Source: Sphingobacterium paucimobilis HER1398
GTDB taxonomy: Bacteria; Bacteroidota; Bacteroidia; Sphingobacteriales; Sphingobacteriaceae
Length of the DNA: 64,000 nt
Assembly: GCF_000416985.1 (NCBI RefSeq)
Contig: NZ_ATDL01000015.1
Coordinates: 682,001-746,000, forward strand
Reading direction: 5' to 3'
Part shown: positions 20,381-29,162 of the stretch, piece after piece
Layout: the number at the start of each line of letters is the position of its first letter
Numbering within the stretch: the stretch's first letter is position 1
Made by a program: the position numbers and the translations under genes
Notes under the pieces: model-generated
The model's database searches: none
The model's input: only the letters and a program-made list of their open reading frames with translations
What the model was told of the DNA's origin: nothing

Positions 20381-20788
20381 CTAAACCCTAAGCTGTTTTT
20401 CGTTGGGCGATGTGGGGCCATTTTCAATACTCGCATATGCTGTTACTACTTCTTCAAAGGTGCAAAGGTCAAATGGCTTTGCTATATACGCATCAGCGCC
20501 CGCTTCTGCTGCAATTCGTTGGATTTCACAATTGGCAGATATGTATATCACGGGTATCCACTTTGTGAGCGGATGGTTTTTGAGTTGCTGGGTGGCTTTT
20601 ACTCCGCCAACGTCCGGAATCCAATTGTCCATCAATATAACGTCTGGTTTGATTTTAACCACTTTTTCTACTATGTCTTGAACGCTGTCCGAGACGAAGC
20701 TTGCAAACCCACCATCTTCTAATACCAATGAACAGATATCCAAAATCTGATTATCGTCGTCAAATATGAAAATTTTTTTTTGTAACAC
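20381..20788 (-). CDS. Single-domain response regulator (receiver)
   Basis: A 135-residue stand-alone receiver domain. The acidic pocket is FDDD at residues 9-12, the phospho-acceptor is Asp54 in 'ILMDNWIPDVGG', the switch Ser/Thr is in 'VIYISAN', and the conserved lysine is in 'YIAKPFDL'. There is no output domain, so it should act as a phosphorylation-dependent binding partner or a phosphate shuttle. It is the last gene of a minus-strand series after the two hybrid kinases (107 bases downstream of the 1191-residue kinase), and probably receives phosphate from them. Confidence 0.9.
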   Translation of the reverse strand: MLQKKIFIFDDDNQILDICSLVLEDGGFASFVSDSVQDIVEKVVKIKPDVILMDNWIPDVGGVKATQQLKNHPLTKWIPVIYISANCEIQRIAAEAGADAYIAKPFDLCTFEEVVTAYASIENGPTSPNEKQLRV

Positions 20789-20895
20789 GCTTTACCCTAT
20801 TTTTTAATAAAAATAACAAAAAGGCGTTAGATTATCTTTCGATTTAATACCCTTTCCTATGAACGGCAAATACCCGTTTTTGTCCCGTACAAATC

Positions 20896-23800
20896 CTATT
20901 TTAATGTTCCTTCACATAGCCATACCCGCAGGAGAGACAACAGTTGATCCTGATCTACAGGTTTGGATATATAATCTGATGCTCCTGCCTGCATGCATTT
21001 CTCGCGGTCGCCGACCATTGCTTTCGCTGTCACTGCGATAATCGGCAGCAATTTATGTTCCGGCAGTCTTCTTATTCTATCTATGGTTTCAAGACCGTCC
21101 ATTTCGGGCATCATGATATCCATTAGTACGATATCGGTATCTGAGTGCTGTGCGAGTTGTTGGAGCGCTTCTTTACCATTAGTCGCTGTGACCACCTGCA
21201 TGCGATGCACCTCCAATACTTTAGAGAGCGAGAATATATTGCGCGCATCATCATCTACAATCAAAATTTTCTTTCCGTGGAATACTTCTATTATATTAGA
21301 CGCCACCTTTTGTTGCACTTTTTTGTCTTCTTCTATCAGATGCAGAAATAGGCTGACCTCATCCAGGACTCTCTGATACGAGTGCGCCGTTTTTAAAACT
21401 ATCGAGTCAGCATACTTTTGTATTCTATCGTGTTCATTTAGTGACATGCTTTCGCCAGTAAATACTATAATTGGCAAGTCTTCCAATCCTTTTATTTTCT
21501 TGATTGCATCGAGTGCTTCGTATCCTGCCCTGAAAGGCATACCCATATCCAATATTACGCAATCTGCTCCGCTGTCCATCAGTGCTTCTATACTTCCTTC
21601 TACGCTTGACTGTATTTCTGTTGGTATATTAAATTTTTTTAAGAAATATGCTAACGCTGCTGCATGTTTCGCATTCTCTTCTACAATGAGAACTTTTTTG
21701 GTTTTCGTATGACGAGCGGCTTCTATCCTTGCAAACATTTTTTCAATCTGGGGCAGTGATAACGGTTTGTTTACAAAATCTATTGCCCCTTTGGATAGAC
21801 TTTGTTTTCTTACGTGTACGGCTGACATTACATGGACAGGTATATGTTTGGTTATGGGATTTGCTTTCAGCTGGTCTATGACTGCCCAACCATCCATTAC
21901 AGGCAGTCGGATATCCAACAGTATAGCAACTGGTCTGTACTGGATCGCGGCCTGCATAGCCCTATCTCCACGGACTGTAACGACCCCTTTATATCCCTGC
22001 CTTCTGGTATATTCCAATAGTTTTTTTGCTAATTCCGTATCATCTTCTATAATCAGGATCGAACTGTCTCCTTTTACGATGTACTCTCTATCATCAGGTA
22101 TATCTTCGGGTATGTGTAGATCCAGTTGGTTGTCGTATTCCTGTAGCTGTAAGTTCAATGACGGAGGAACCATCTCTGGTATGTTCTCTGTTTCAATATT
22201 GGTTTTACTTCTGGCATCGATTGGTAACCGGAGTACAAATGTACTTCCCTCGCCGAGCTTACTCTTCACCGAAATCTGACCTCCCAATAAGCGGACGATC
22301 TCTCTGCTAATGGATAGTCCTAGTCCGGTGCCTCCGTATTTTCTTCGAGTGGATCCATCTGCCTGCTGGAATGCCTCGAATATTACTGCCTGCTTGTTAT
22401 CTGCTATCCCCACTCCAGTGTCCGTTACCTCGAATATTAAATTTGCGTGGTCCTCCTGATCAGGAGCTACCGAAAGTACCACCTCGCCCTTCTCTGTAAA
22501 TTTGATTGCATTGGACAAGAGATTGCGCAGTACCTGCTCTAGGCGCATGGTATCTGTATAAATTTCTGTGCCGCTTATCGTATCGAACAACCTCAAATTT
22601 AGTCCTTTTTGCGCAACAATAGGTTCAAACAGGTTTTTGAGGCCTTGGAGCATAGTCTCGACCTTAATTTTCTCGATATGCAACTCCATCTTCCCTGCCT
22701 CTATCTTTGAAAGGTCCAATATTTCATCAATGAGCAATAGCAGGCTCGTACCTGCACTCTGTATCACCGTTGCAGACTGTATCTGTTCAGCGCAGAGGTT
22801 TTTCTCTTTATTATCTGCTAATAGTTTGGATAGCAATAGGATTGAATTGAGCGGTGTACGCAATTCATGCGACATATTTGCCAAGAACTCACTTTTATAC
22901 TTTGTACTTTTGGCTAGGGCGTCTGCTTTTTGTTTGACCTCTATGTTCCGCTGGTTAATCAACTGGTTTTTTTCTTCGAGCTGTTCTGTATGCGCTTCTA
23001 ATTCTGCATTCGATTTCATCAACTCTTCTTGTTGGGCGCGCAGTTCTTCATCCGAAGCCTGCAACCGTTGCGCCTGTGCCTCAAGCTCTGTATTTAAGTT
23101 TTCAAGTTCGGCATGCTGCGCTTGGAGCTCTTCAGTCTGTGTCTGTGTTTCTTCTAAGAGCGTCTGCACTTCTTCTCTTGCCTTTGCGGCCAGAACTGCT
23201 ATTCCTATTATCCGCGCTGCTTCTTTAAAAAAAGTAATTCTATGTTCATCATTAAACTGCCTACTCCCCAGCTCAATGACACCAATGCATTCATTGCCGG
23301 TCATGATAGGAACCCATATGATATTACTGAGCTGCAGTGTACCACTTGCACAACTGGAAACAAAATCTGCAGGGACTATACCATCGATTTGCTTTATTTT
23401 TTGATCTATGCACACTTGCCCTACCATACCTTCCCCTAGCGCGAAGCGCTCCGCCATACGGACCTCCATCCCATAAGCCCCTGCTAGTTGAATCATTTCC
23501 TGCTGGCGCAGATAGCATGCCCCATTTATCGCACCACTATAATTTACCAAATGTGCAACAGCATCATTTATGAGCTCGGTCTCCATACGATTGCCTACCA
23601 ACATATTATTTAGTCTGGCTATTCCTGTCTGTTGCCATTCGTTTTTGGACAATGATTCAAAAGATGTTTTCAGTGCATGCCCCATAGCATTGAGTGACTC
23701 CGCCAAGCTTCCGAGATCATCCCTTTCCGTATCTTTCACCCGTACCGAATAATTACCTTGGGCGATCTGTGCTGCTATTCGTTGTGTGGCTTTAAGGCGT

Positions 23801-24471
23801 TTTCTCATTTCTAGATCTTTTGCTTTCAATTCTGTCTGCAATTGTGCCCTGCGTGTATAATCCTGTCTTATCTTAACAAAACATATTCCTGTGATGAGAA
23901 GCGACAATATAGCTGCCATAGGTATAAAAAACAACGTATTGTCGGAAGATCGGCTTAATGCGGCTGATCTTTTTTGCAACAGCAATGCTTCTATATCAAT
24001 AAATTGGTTGATACTGGTTCTACAGCTGTCCATATAACGTTTTCCATTTTCCAACTGTTCGATATGCCATTCGCCCCCTTTTTGTTTTGCATCCAGCAAT
24101 TCGGCCAGCATTTGCATGCGCGTATGTACTAGTGCTGTCACTTTGCGTGCATTATCCGTTTGTTCGGGGTTGTCTGATACCAAATCCTGGGTCTTTTGTA
24201 ACGATATCGGTATCTGATTGAGACCTTTTTGATAGGGTTCTAAGAAAGATTGGCGACCTGTGAGAAGATATCCCCGCTGCCCAGTCTCCGCATTCTGCAG
24301 ATCGTGTAACACTTTATTGGCAGCCGCAATAACCTTACGGCTGTGTTCAACATTGTTGCGATCTTCGATTTGGTCCTGAATACTCAGATAAGAAGCTAAA
24401 GAGCTTGCCAATACCAATATCAGTGAGATTCCTATAGCGATCTGTAGATTTCTCAAGAATGATTTATTCAT
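20896..24471 (-). CDS. Hybrid sensor histidine kinase (CHASE3-HAMP-GAF-HisKA-HATPase-three receivers)
   Basis: A 1191-residue membrane kinase. A first transmembrane helix (about 10-30) is followed by a CHASE3-like extracytoplasmic domain with the signature 'NAETGQRGYLLTG', and a second helix near 178-200. Then come a HAMP linker (about 205-265), a GAF domain (about 300-430) and a long Glu/Gln-rich coiled coil (about 430-525). The phospho-acceptor His535 lies in 'NMSHELRTPLNS', followed by the ATPase with 'NLLSNAIKFT', 'DTGVGI' and 'GTGLGLSI'. Three receivers start near 805, 925 and 1067; the first and third have full acidic pockets (IIEDD, IVDDD), the second has IVEEN and 'LDMGMP'. This is the multi-input, multi-receiver type common in Bacteroidota. 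It sits 72 bases after the 493-residue kinase gene and most likely shares its transcript. Confidence 0.95.
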   Translation of the reverse strand: MNKSFLRNLQIAIGISLILVLASSLASYLSIQDQIEDRNNVEHSRKVIAAANKVLHDLQNAETGQRGYLLTGRQSFLEPYQKGLNQIPISLQKTQDLVSDNPEQTDNARKVTALVHTRMQMLAELLDAKQKGGEWHIEQLENGKRYMDSCRTSINQFIDIEALLLQKRSAALSRSSDNTLFFIPMAAILSLLITGICFVKIRQDYTRRAQLQTELKAKDLEMRKRLKATQRIAAQIAQGNYSVRVKDTERDDLGSLAESLNAMGHALKTSFESLSKNEWQQTGIARLNNMLVGNRMETELINDAVAHLVNYSGAINGACYLRQQEMIQLAGAYGMEVRMAERFALGEGMVGQVCIDQKIKQIDGIVPADFVSSCASGTLQLSNIIWVPIMTGNECIGVIELGSRQFNDEHRITFFKEAARIIGIAVLAAKAREEVQTLLEETQTQTEELQAQHAELENLNTELEAQAQRLQASDEELRAQQEELMKSNAELEAHTEQLEEKNQLINQRNIEVKQKADALAKSTKYKSEFLANMSHELRTPLNSILLLSKLLADNKEKNLCAEQIQSATVIQSAGTSLLLLIDEILDLSKIEAGKMELHIEKIKVETMLQGLKNLFEPIVAQKGLNLRLFDTISGTEIYTDTMRLEQVLRNLLSNAIKFTEKGEVVLSVAPDQEDHANLIFEVTDTGVGIADNKQAVIFEAFQQADGSTRRKYGGTGLGLSISREIVRLLGGQISVKSKLGEGSTFVLRLPIDARSKTNIETENIPEMVPPSLNLQLQEYDNQLDLHIPEDIPDDREYIVKGDSSILIIEDDTELAKKLLEYTRRQGYKGVVTVRGDRAMQAAIQYRPVAILLDIRLPVMDGWAVIDQLKANPITKHIPVHVMSAVHVRKQSLSKGAIDFVNKPLSLPQIEKMFARIEAARHTKTKKVLIVEENAKHAAALAYFLKKFNIPTEIQSSVEGSIEALMDSGADCVILDMGMPFRAGYEALDAIKKIKGLEDLPIIVFTGESMSLNEHDRIQKYADSIVLKTAHSYQRVLDEVSLFLHLIEEDKKVQQKVASNIIEVFHGKKILIVDDDARNIFSLSKVLEVHRMQVVTATNGKEALQQLAQHSDTDIVLMDIMMPEMDGLETIDRIRRLPEHKLLPIIAVTAKAMVGDREKCMQAGASDYISKPVDQDQLLSLLRVWLCEGTLK

Positions 24472-24543
24472 CAGTAAATATTTATTCTTTAATGTTCATA
24501 TGGAATATCCACAGTATTTTTATCGGCCTTAATACAACCTCTG

Positions 24544-26025
24544 TCATCTGTTGATTTCAGTTTTTTGTTCTATGGGCAATGTAAAATAAAACGTAGATCC
24601 TTTTCCAACAACGCTATGTGCTCCGACGCTCCCACCATGCAGTTTTATGATTTCGGCACAGATATAAAGACCGATTCCAAGTCCTTGAAAGCGAATAGAA
24701 GATTCTTCGACCCTATAGAACTTGGTGAATAGCTCCGGTAGTTTGTATTCAGGTATACCTATGCCCTGATCAACGACCTCAATCTGCACTTTATTTTCAT
24801 CTTTTTTTATTTTTATAAAGATTTCATCGGCTTCAGGTGCATACTTGACTGCATTACTAAGGTAGTTAATCAGTACTTGCTCGATACGCATGCGATCTCC
24901 AAGAACCTTACCTACAATGTGGCCCTTTCTATGTATTTTCAGCGAACGGTGCTCGTTAGTATGCCTTATTGTATCCATCGCCTGATCGAGCAACTCCTCC
25001 AGGTCAAAATAATGTGGATCGATTTTTAACTTACCATTTTCTATTCTGGAGGTGTCCAGCAGATCCACCACTAAATCACCTAGTAGTGATACCTGACGTT
25101 GCATCTTGTCAATATATTGACCTGCAACGCTATTTTCATTTTTATCAACCGTGCGTTGTAGTAGTTGTGCATATGCTTTGATACTGGTGAGGGGCGTTTT
25201 TAGTTCATGGCTTGCGATGCTCAGGAATTCGTCTTTGCGCTTTTCGACTTGTTTTTGAGCATCGATATCGGTAAATGTACCTATCCATTTATATTGTCCT
25301 CCGTCCATAAAAGGAATGACACGAAATAGGTGGTATTTATATTCTTCGCATTCATTGCATAAAAGCCTTAATTCAATTTCTATCTGTTGCGGATGTTCTG
25401 CTGCATTGCGCAATTGCTGTTGTATATCAGGGTCATCTGGGTGCAGATTGGGAAAGGTATTCCTATCTGCATATTGGCGCCATTTGTTATTCACAAACTC
25501 AATATTCCCGCTACTATCGGCAGTAAATGCCAGCTGAGGCAAGGCTTCCAATATCGCGTATAAATGTTTCATCTTTTCATTGAGCTCCTGTTGTGCCTTT
25601 TTCCGTTGTTCGATTTCCATGCGAAGTTCCTGTTGCATATTGTCAAGGGCCAATCGTTGTTGGAATAGGGTATAGAATGTCTTGACTTTGAGCATTAATA
25701 TTTCTGGATCCACCGGTTTGGCAACATAATCCATCCCTCCCGAGGCATAGCCTTGGGTAATGAATTTCTTATCTGTATTTACGGCTGATAAAAATATGAT
25801 GGGTATATATCTTGTCCTGCTATACCCCGCTAGGGCCTGCGCGACCTCGAAACCATCCATAATCGGCATCTGCACATCCAAGATGATCAGTGCATAGTCA
25901 CGCTTGAGTACTTTTTTCAAGGCTTCCGGCCCGGATAAGGCAGTGTCCACTTTAAAATCATAGGATTCGAGCAGCTTCTGCAATGAAAATATATTTTCAT
26001 CTTGATCGTCAACAATTAAAATCAT
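24544..26025 (-). CDS. Response regulator-PAS-histidine kinase hybrid
   Basis: A 493-residue soluble protein with the order receiver, PAS, HisKA, HATPase. The receiver has IVDDQD at 4-9 and Asp50 in 'LIILDVQMPIMDG'. A short coiled coil (about 120-150) leads into a PAS domain (about 150-265, 'FTADSSGNIEFVNNKW'). His273 lies in 'SIASHELKTPLTS', and the ATPase carries 'LINYLSNAVKYA', 'DQGIGIPE' and 'GLGIGLYI'. Its own kinase activity is probably controlled by phosphorylation of its receiver, so it can join signals from other kinases. It is the first gene of the signalling operon and may pass phosphate to the lone receiver at 20381. Confidence 0.94.
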   Translation of the reverse strand: MILIVDDQDENIFSLQKLLESYDFKVDTALSGPEALKKVLKRDYALIILDVQMPIMDGFEVAQALAGYSRTRYIPIIFLSAVNTDKKFITQGYASGGMDYVAKPVDPEILMLKVKTFYTLFQQRLALDNMQQELRMEIEQRKKAQQELNEKMKHLYAILEALPQLAFTADSSGNIEFVNNKWRQYADRNTFPNLHPDDPDIQQQLRNAAEHPQQIEIELRLLCNECEEYKYHLFRVIPFMDGGQYKWIGTFTDIDAQKQVEKRKDEFLSIASHELKTPLTSIKAYAQLLQRTVDKNENSVAGQYIDKMQRQVSLLGDLVVDLLDTSRIENGKLKIDPHYFDLEELLDQAMDTIRHTNEHRSLKIHRKGHIVGKVLGDRMRIEQVLINYLSNAVKYAPEADEIFIKIKKDENKVQIEVVDQGIGIPEYKLPELFTKFYRVEESSIRFQGLGIGLYICAEIIKLHGGSVGAHSVVGKGSTFYFTLPIEQKTEINR

Positions 26026-26228
26026 AGGTAAATAGGTAGATTTTTATTATACCGCTCCAATTTACTAAATAATTACGTTTATTAAAAAACATTGAACTAC
26101 TCAATCATAATTAATTGTAGAATCTGTATTCCAGCCACTTTAACGATTAAATTTTAATTTAAGATTTGGGCGCTATGCACCCAAATTTTACAACCGCATT
26201 TTTGACAAATAATAAAATTATTGCCTTT

Positions 26229-26684
26229 TTAGTTTGTTTTTCTCCAGAATTTATATATTCCTATTAGTATAGATACGATAGCTAGCAAATAAACCATACG
26301 ACCCCAAACGTATTTAGTCTGACTAGTACTTGTGTTATTTATTTCTTCACTATAAGCTGCACCTGTACTATCGTAAGTGACCCTCTCTAGATCCGCCTTC
26401 ATCCCGACTATATTTCGTTCTAGGTATTCTAGTCTGCCAGACTGTCCCGATAGTCCTAAATTGGGATGAAACAAAAAGCTACTATCGGTTGTATACCTCC
26501 AAAATCGTGAAGTGCTATCCGTATTTGCCCAATTTTGGTAAGAAGTGGTACTATTCACTCGTCCCTCTATCTGTTGCTGCATCCGTATTGCTGTACTCTT
26601 ATCTTTATTAGCCTTACATCCAAATAAGATTATATTAGTCAATACAAACCATTGGATAAATTTTATGGAATTTAACGTTGTCAT
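26229..26684 (-). CDS. Small lipoprotein with C-terminal membrane anchor, u-spanin-like topology
   Basis: A 151-residue protein that I cannot place by sequence. The N-terminus has a hydrophobic stretch ending ILFGC, a lipobox with Cys23, followed by a polar linker rich in Lys, Asn, Thr and Ser with predicted helix (GRLEYLERNIVGMKADLERV). Near residues 125-147 a second hydrophobic segment (YLLAIVSILIGIYKFW) is followed by RKTN. A lipid anchor at one end and a membrane helix at the other, with a periplasm-sized middle, is the layout of unimolecular spanins of phages. It ends the series that contains a CHAP hydrolase and a small membrane protein, which fits a lysis or envelope-crossing role. That role is inference only. 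Confidence 0.7.
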   Translation of the reverse strand: MTTLNSIKFIQWFVLTNIILFGCKANKDKSTAIRMQQQIEGRVNSTTSYQNWANTDSTSRFWRYTTDSSFLFHPNLGLSGQSGRLEYLERNIVGMKADLERVTYDSTGAAYSEEINNTSTSQTKYVWGRMVYLLAIVSILIGIYKFWRKTN

Positions 26685-26709
26685 ATCCTCTAAACTGTTT
26701 TATAAATAT

Positions 26710-27396
26710 TTAAGATTGATTTCCTGACACCCAATCTGCAATAGCATAGATAGTTCTAAAATGCCTTCTCCTTGATTCAACACGATTGTTGCTATTGCCT
26801 TCAATGGTGATCAGATAGTCATTAGCTTTCTTCTTGATCATACCTACGTGATTGATGCGTTTGACTTTAGCCCCATAAATTCCGAATACATCGGCTGGCT
26901 GGCATTGTTGTTTTAGAACCTGTCTTGCCTTTGGAAATAACGCTGGAGACCATGGATTGCGGGGGTGTGATAATCCTGCTTGACCATACACCCAGCTCAC
27001 ATAAGCTGCACACCAATCGTGATGTGGGCCCAGGTTTGTATAGCGGAGATATTCTTCTATACGGGGGCCGTCGTTGTTGCCAGTAGCTTCACGCACGCCT
27101 AGTTCTTTTGAAGCAATAGCTATTATTAAGTTTCTTTTTTCCTCATTAGCGGACCGTCTAGGCACTTTCCCTTGATAGAAAGTGCCGCAAAGATCAAGAC
27201 TATTTAGCCTATGTTCGCCACGGCTTCGTAAAGCTACAGAGGTGGTTTCCAAGGTCTCCCTCTCACGTCTCCCTACCCTAGACTGAAAATCCTGTTCTAA
27301 TGCAAAATGTACATAACTGCTATTCATAGCTTTACGGCGTTTGACTCCATATGCTAAAATGTCGTCCTTAAAAACAAGAATCTTGACAGGCGACAT
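26710..27396 (-). CDS. CHAP-domain peptidoglycan hydrolase (TIGR02594-like)
   Basis: The last ~145 residues form a CHAP amidase/endopeptidase: 'IAIASKELGVREATGNNDGPRI', the catalytic cysteine in 'HDWCAAYVSWVYGQAG', 'PWSPALFPKAR', the catalytic histidine in 'RINHVGMIKKK' and the acidic residue in 'TIEGNSN'. It should cut peptidoglycan peptides. The open frame extends upstream to 27888, but the extra N-terminal part reads like translated intergenic repeats, overlaps the previous gene by 82 bases and has no domain character. I therefore give the ATG at 27396 as the longest credible start; the ATG at 27327 is equally possible. There is no signal peptide with either start, so export would need a holin-like partner such as the membrane protein at 27807. 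It is followed 25 bases later by the lipoprotein gene. Confidence 0.8.
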   Translation of the reverse strand: MSPVKILVFKDDILAYGVKRRKAMNSSYVHFALEQDFQSRVGRRERETLETTSVALRSRGEHRLNSLDLCGTFYQGKVPRRSANEEKRNLIIAIASKELGVREATGNNDGPRIEEYLRYTNLGPHHDWCAAYVSWVYGQAGLSHPRNPWSPALFPKARQVLKQQCQPADVFGIYGAKVKRINHVGMIKKKANDYLITIEGNSNNRVESRRRHFRTIYAIADWVSGNQS

Positions 27397-27429
27397 TGAT
27401 GTGGATTGTAAGTCACTACAAGCCAGATC

Positions 27430-27800
27430 CGAATAGATTGGCCTATGTTGTTCAAGGCGCAAATAATTGTCAATTATTCCTGACAAGCTATCAGACCTGT
27501 CTGAGCGAAGTGGGTTTAGCTTCGCTGAACTCGGCCTCCAGCCTTCGGTTGTCTTATTGCTAGAAATAAGGAGACAATTTAGCCGAGCAACCAAGCCTTG
27601 ACCTTTATGGAGTTTGAATAGTATTGGGTGTCCATGAGCTCCTTTTGGTCGGTTTGGTCCCTTTTCTGTCGAGAGAAAAGGGACTGGCCCCGCCGCGGCT
27701 ACAGAGCGGCATAAAAATTTATTATAATTAAGCCCTGTAAAGTTTTTAGATCCCTCTATTCCGCTGCGCTCCAAACGGGATGACGGATGGGAAAGTACGG
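27430..27800. repeat. Cluster of palindromic intergenic-type elements
   Basis: The segment between the membrane-protein gene and the CHAP domain holds several inverted repeats. One is a perfect 11-bp stem with 6-base loop at 27657-27684 (GTCCCTTTTCT / AGAAAAGGGAC). Another is an AGCGAAG / CTTCGCT stem near 27505-27525, and a GTCTTATT-type stem lies near 27550-27575. There is also an ATTCCGCTGCGCTCC element near 27758, a wording frequent in dispersed repeats of this phylum (recollection, not searched). The frame stays open through them, which inflates the CHAP ORF. Confidence 0.5.
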
Positions 27801-27806
27801 GGCATA

Positions 27807-28193
27807 CTAAAACACCACTACCATCGCCATTATCACAGCATAGAGCAGTAAAAAGAAGACCGAAAAATAAAGAATACATTGTTGCCATGAGGAGAGTTTA
27901 TTAAAGTGATTTTCGAATTGCTGTCTGAAAGACTTAAAGGGATGCCACAGTAGTTCTTGTAGCCAAATGCTAATGTACACCGCTAGCAAACCGACCAACA
28001 GTCCAAATACCGCGACGGTGAGGATACCGAAGTCCAGCACACCGATAGCCGGGTCGAACAGCTGCAATACAGCCGATAGCATTAGCCAACCGATGATCAG
28101 AAATAGAAAGCCAAAGAATAGCTTTTCCTTAAGTGAAAGCTCCTCCCGCCAGCCCTGGGCTAGCTTGTAGGGGGTGTTTGTTGTTTGCATCAT
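27807..28193 (-). CDS. Small multi-pass membrane protein, holin-like candidate
   Basis: A 128-residue protein with three hydrophobic segments: about residues 25-48 (LFFGFLFLIIGWLML), 52-80 (GILTVAVFGLLVGLLAVYISI) and 103-127 (ILYFSVFFLLLYAVIMAMVVV). A charged amphipathic loop with HPFKSFRQQFENHF lies between the second and third. I do not recognise a named family. Size, membrane segments and its place directly upstream of a CHAP hydrolase that lacks a signal peptide resemble a holin/endolysin arrangement. It could equally be a plain accessory membrane protein. It follows the 195-residue gene after a GC-rich hairpin. Confidence 0.7.
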   Translation of the reverse strand: MMQTTNTPYKLAQGWREELSLKEKLFFGFLFLIIGWLMLSAVLQLFDPAIGVLDFGILTVAVFGLLVGLLAVYISIWLQELLWHPFKSFRQQFENHFNKLSSWQQCILYFSVFFLLLYAVIMAMVVVF

Positions 28194-28274
28194 AATGTGA
28201 TGAGAGTTATGATCCCGAAAATCGGAACAAGAGTTATGTGGGTGATGAAAGTTACAAAGGTTACAAAATTAAGG

Positions 28275-28300
28275 AAGGGACGGAGCCTAGCTCCGCCCTT
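28275..28300 (-). terminator. GC-rich hairpin between cassette genes
   Basis: AAGGG-A-CGGAGC / GCTCCG-CCCTT pairs with one bulged base and a 3-base loop, 11 bases after the stop of the 195-residue gene on the minus strand. A weak TTAATTTT follows, so it is probably a partial terminator that lowers expression of the next genes. Confidence 0.5.
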
Positions 28301-28311
28301 CGCTTTAGGGA

Positions 28312-28899
28312 TTAGGGGTTCATGTCCTCTCCATATTTTTTTTGTACTTTGGTGATTTTCTTCGGTGTGTCAAGCATGATAATTTTAAACTTGGCAGTAT
28401 CATAGTCTACATTTGCGACTGTTGCTTCGTAAGTCCATTGCGAATTTGAATCGTCCGTCGCCGTAGCCAGTCCAGATTCAAGGTGAATATCAGACTGATC
28501 TAGTATCTCCACACTGACTTCATTTACTTTCATGATATCCTTTACCTGGATTGTTATGATATCACCCACCATCCCTCTGTAAGCACTATCATCGAATTTA
28601 CGAACGCTAGGCTCATTGAAGTAATCTTTGAATGCCACATTGTAAGGTTGCTGGTTTATAGTAGCTTTTTCGGCATAGGCCTTTTTCAATAACGGATCTA
28701 GCATTGCTCGCTTTGCATATTGCGAAGCATCATAAAACTTGTTCTGCACTGCGAGTTGCTTGTCCGATAATACCCGACCAGTAACTGTTCTTGGCCTTTT
28801 AGCAATTATCGTCTGATCACCTTTTTGACGAAATACAAGGTTTCTACCTACTTTTCCTGATGCTCCCTGCATCACTACATTGTCTTTTGACTTTGCCAT
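28312..28899 (-). CDS. Conserved hypothetical protein, 195 residues (Bacteroidota type)
   Basis: Function not recognised. The N-terminus is basic and glycine-containing (KDNVVMQGASGKVGRNLVF, then RQKGDQTIIAKRP) with no signal peptide. The middle has an Ala/Lys-rich helical part (ASQYAKRAMLDPLLKKAYAEKA), and the last ~90 residues look like an Ig-like beta domain ('DIITIQVKDIMKVNEVSVEILD', 'WTYEATVANVDYDTAKFKIIMLDTP'). From memory, proteins with the same 'GKxGxxVFRQ...RP' opening are common in this phylum; this was not searched. It heads the cassette that runs to the CHAP hydrolase, and its upstream region carries the phased 10-bp and 11-bp repeat arrays. Confidence 0.75.
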   Translation of the reverse strand: MAKSKDNVVMQGASGKVGRNLVFRQKGDQTIIAKRPRTVTGRVLSDKQLAVQNKFYDASQYAKRAMLDPLLKKAYAEKATINQQPYNVAFKDYFNEPSVRKFDDSAYRGMVGDIITIQVKDIMKVNEVSVEILDQSDIHLESGLATATDDSNSQWTYEATVANVDYDTAKFKIIMLDTPKKITKVQKKYGEDMNP

Positions 28900-29020
28900 T
28901 TTTTATTAAGTTTTAATTTTTAAAAAATCTATTAGTGTAATGCTTTTCCGGGGCGCCTTCCGTCATTGATTACATTACAAAGGTTTAAACAAAAAACCAT
29001 AAAACAATGGCTATCAACAC

Positions 29021-29070
29021 CATCCGAATGATTACGAATGATTCCGAACGATTATGAACGATTCTGAACG
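29021..29070. repeat. Array of five 10-bp direct repeats
   Basis: Five back-to-back 10-bp units of the form (A/C)ATNCGAA(T/C)G-like: CATCCGAATG, ATTACGAATG, ATTCCGAACG, ATTATGAACG, ATTCTGAACG. They are exactly in register and lie about 120-170 bases upstream of the 195-residue gene. The period is one helical turn, so the invariant GAA and ATT would face the same side of the DNA. Confidence 0.85.
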
Positions 29071-29162
29071 GTAAAATGTTACTACTGTTAACCCGATACT
29101 TTCTGCGCGAAGTTGATTATCACATTCTAAATTGGTCGGTTTTGGTATGTTGACGAGGGCGG

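Noticed and set aside
26710..27888. 392-residue full-length CHAP protein
   Set aside because: The first part overlaps the upstream gene and translates palindromic repeats; a shorter start is more credible.
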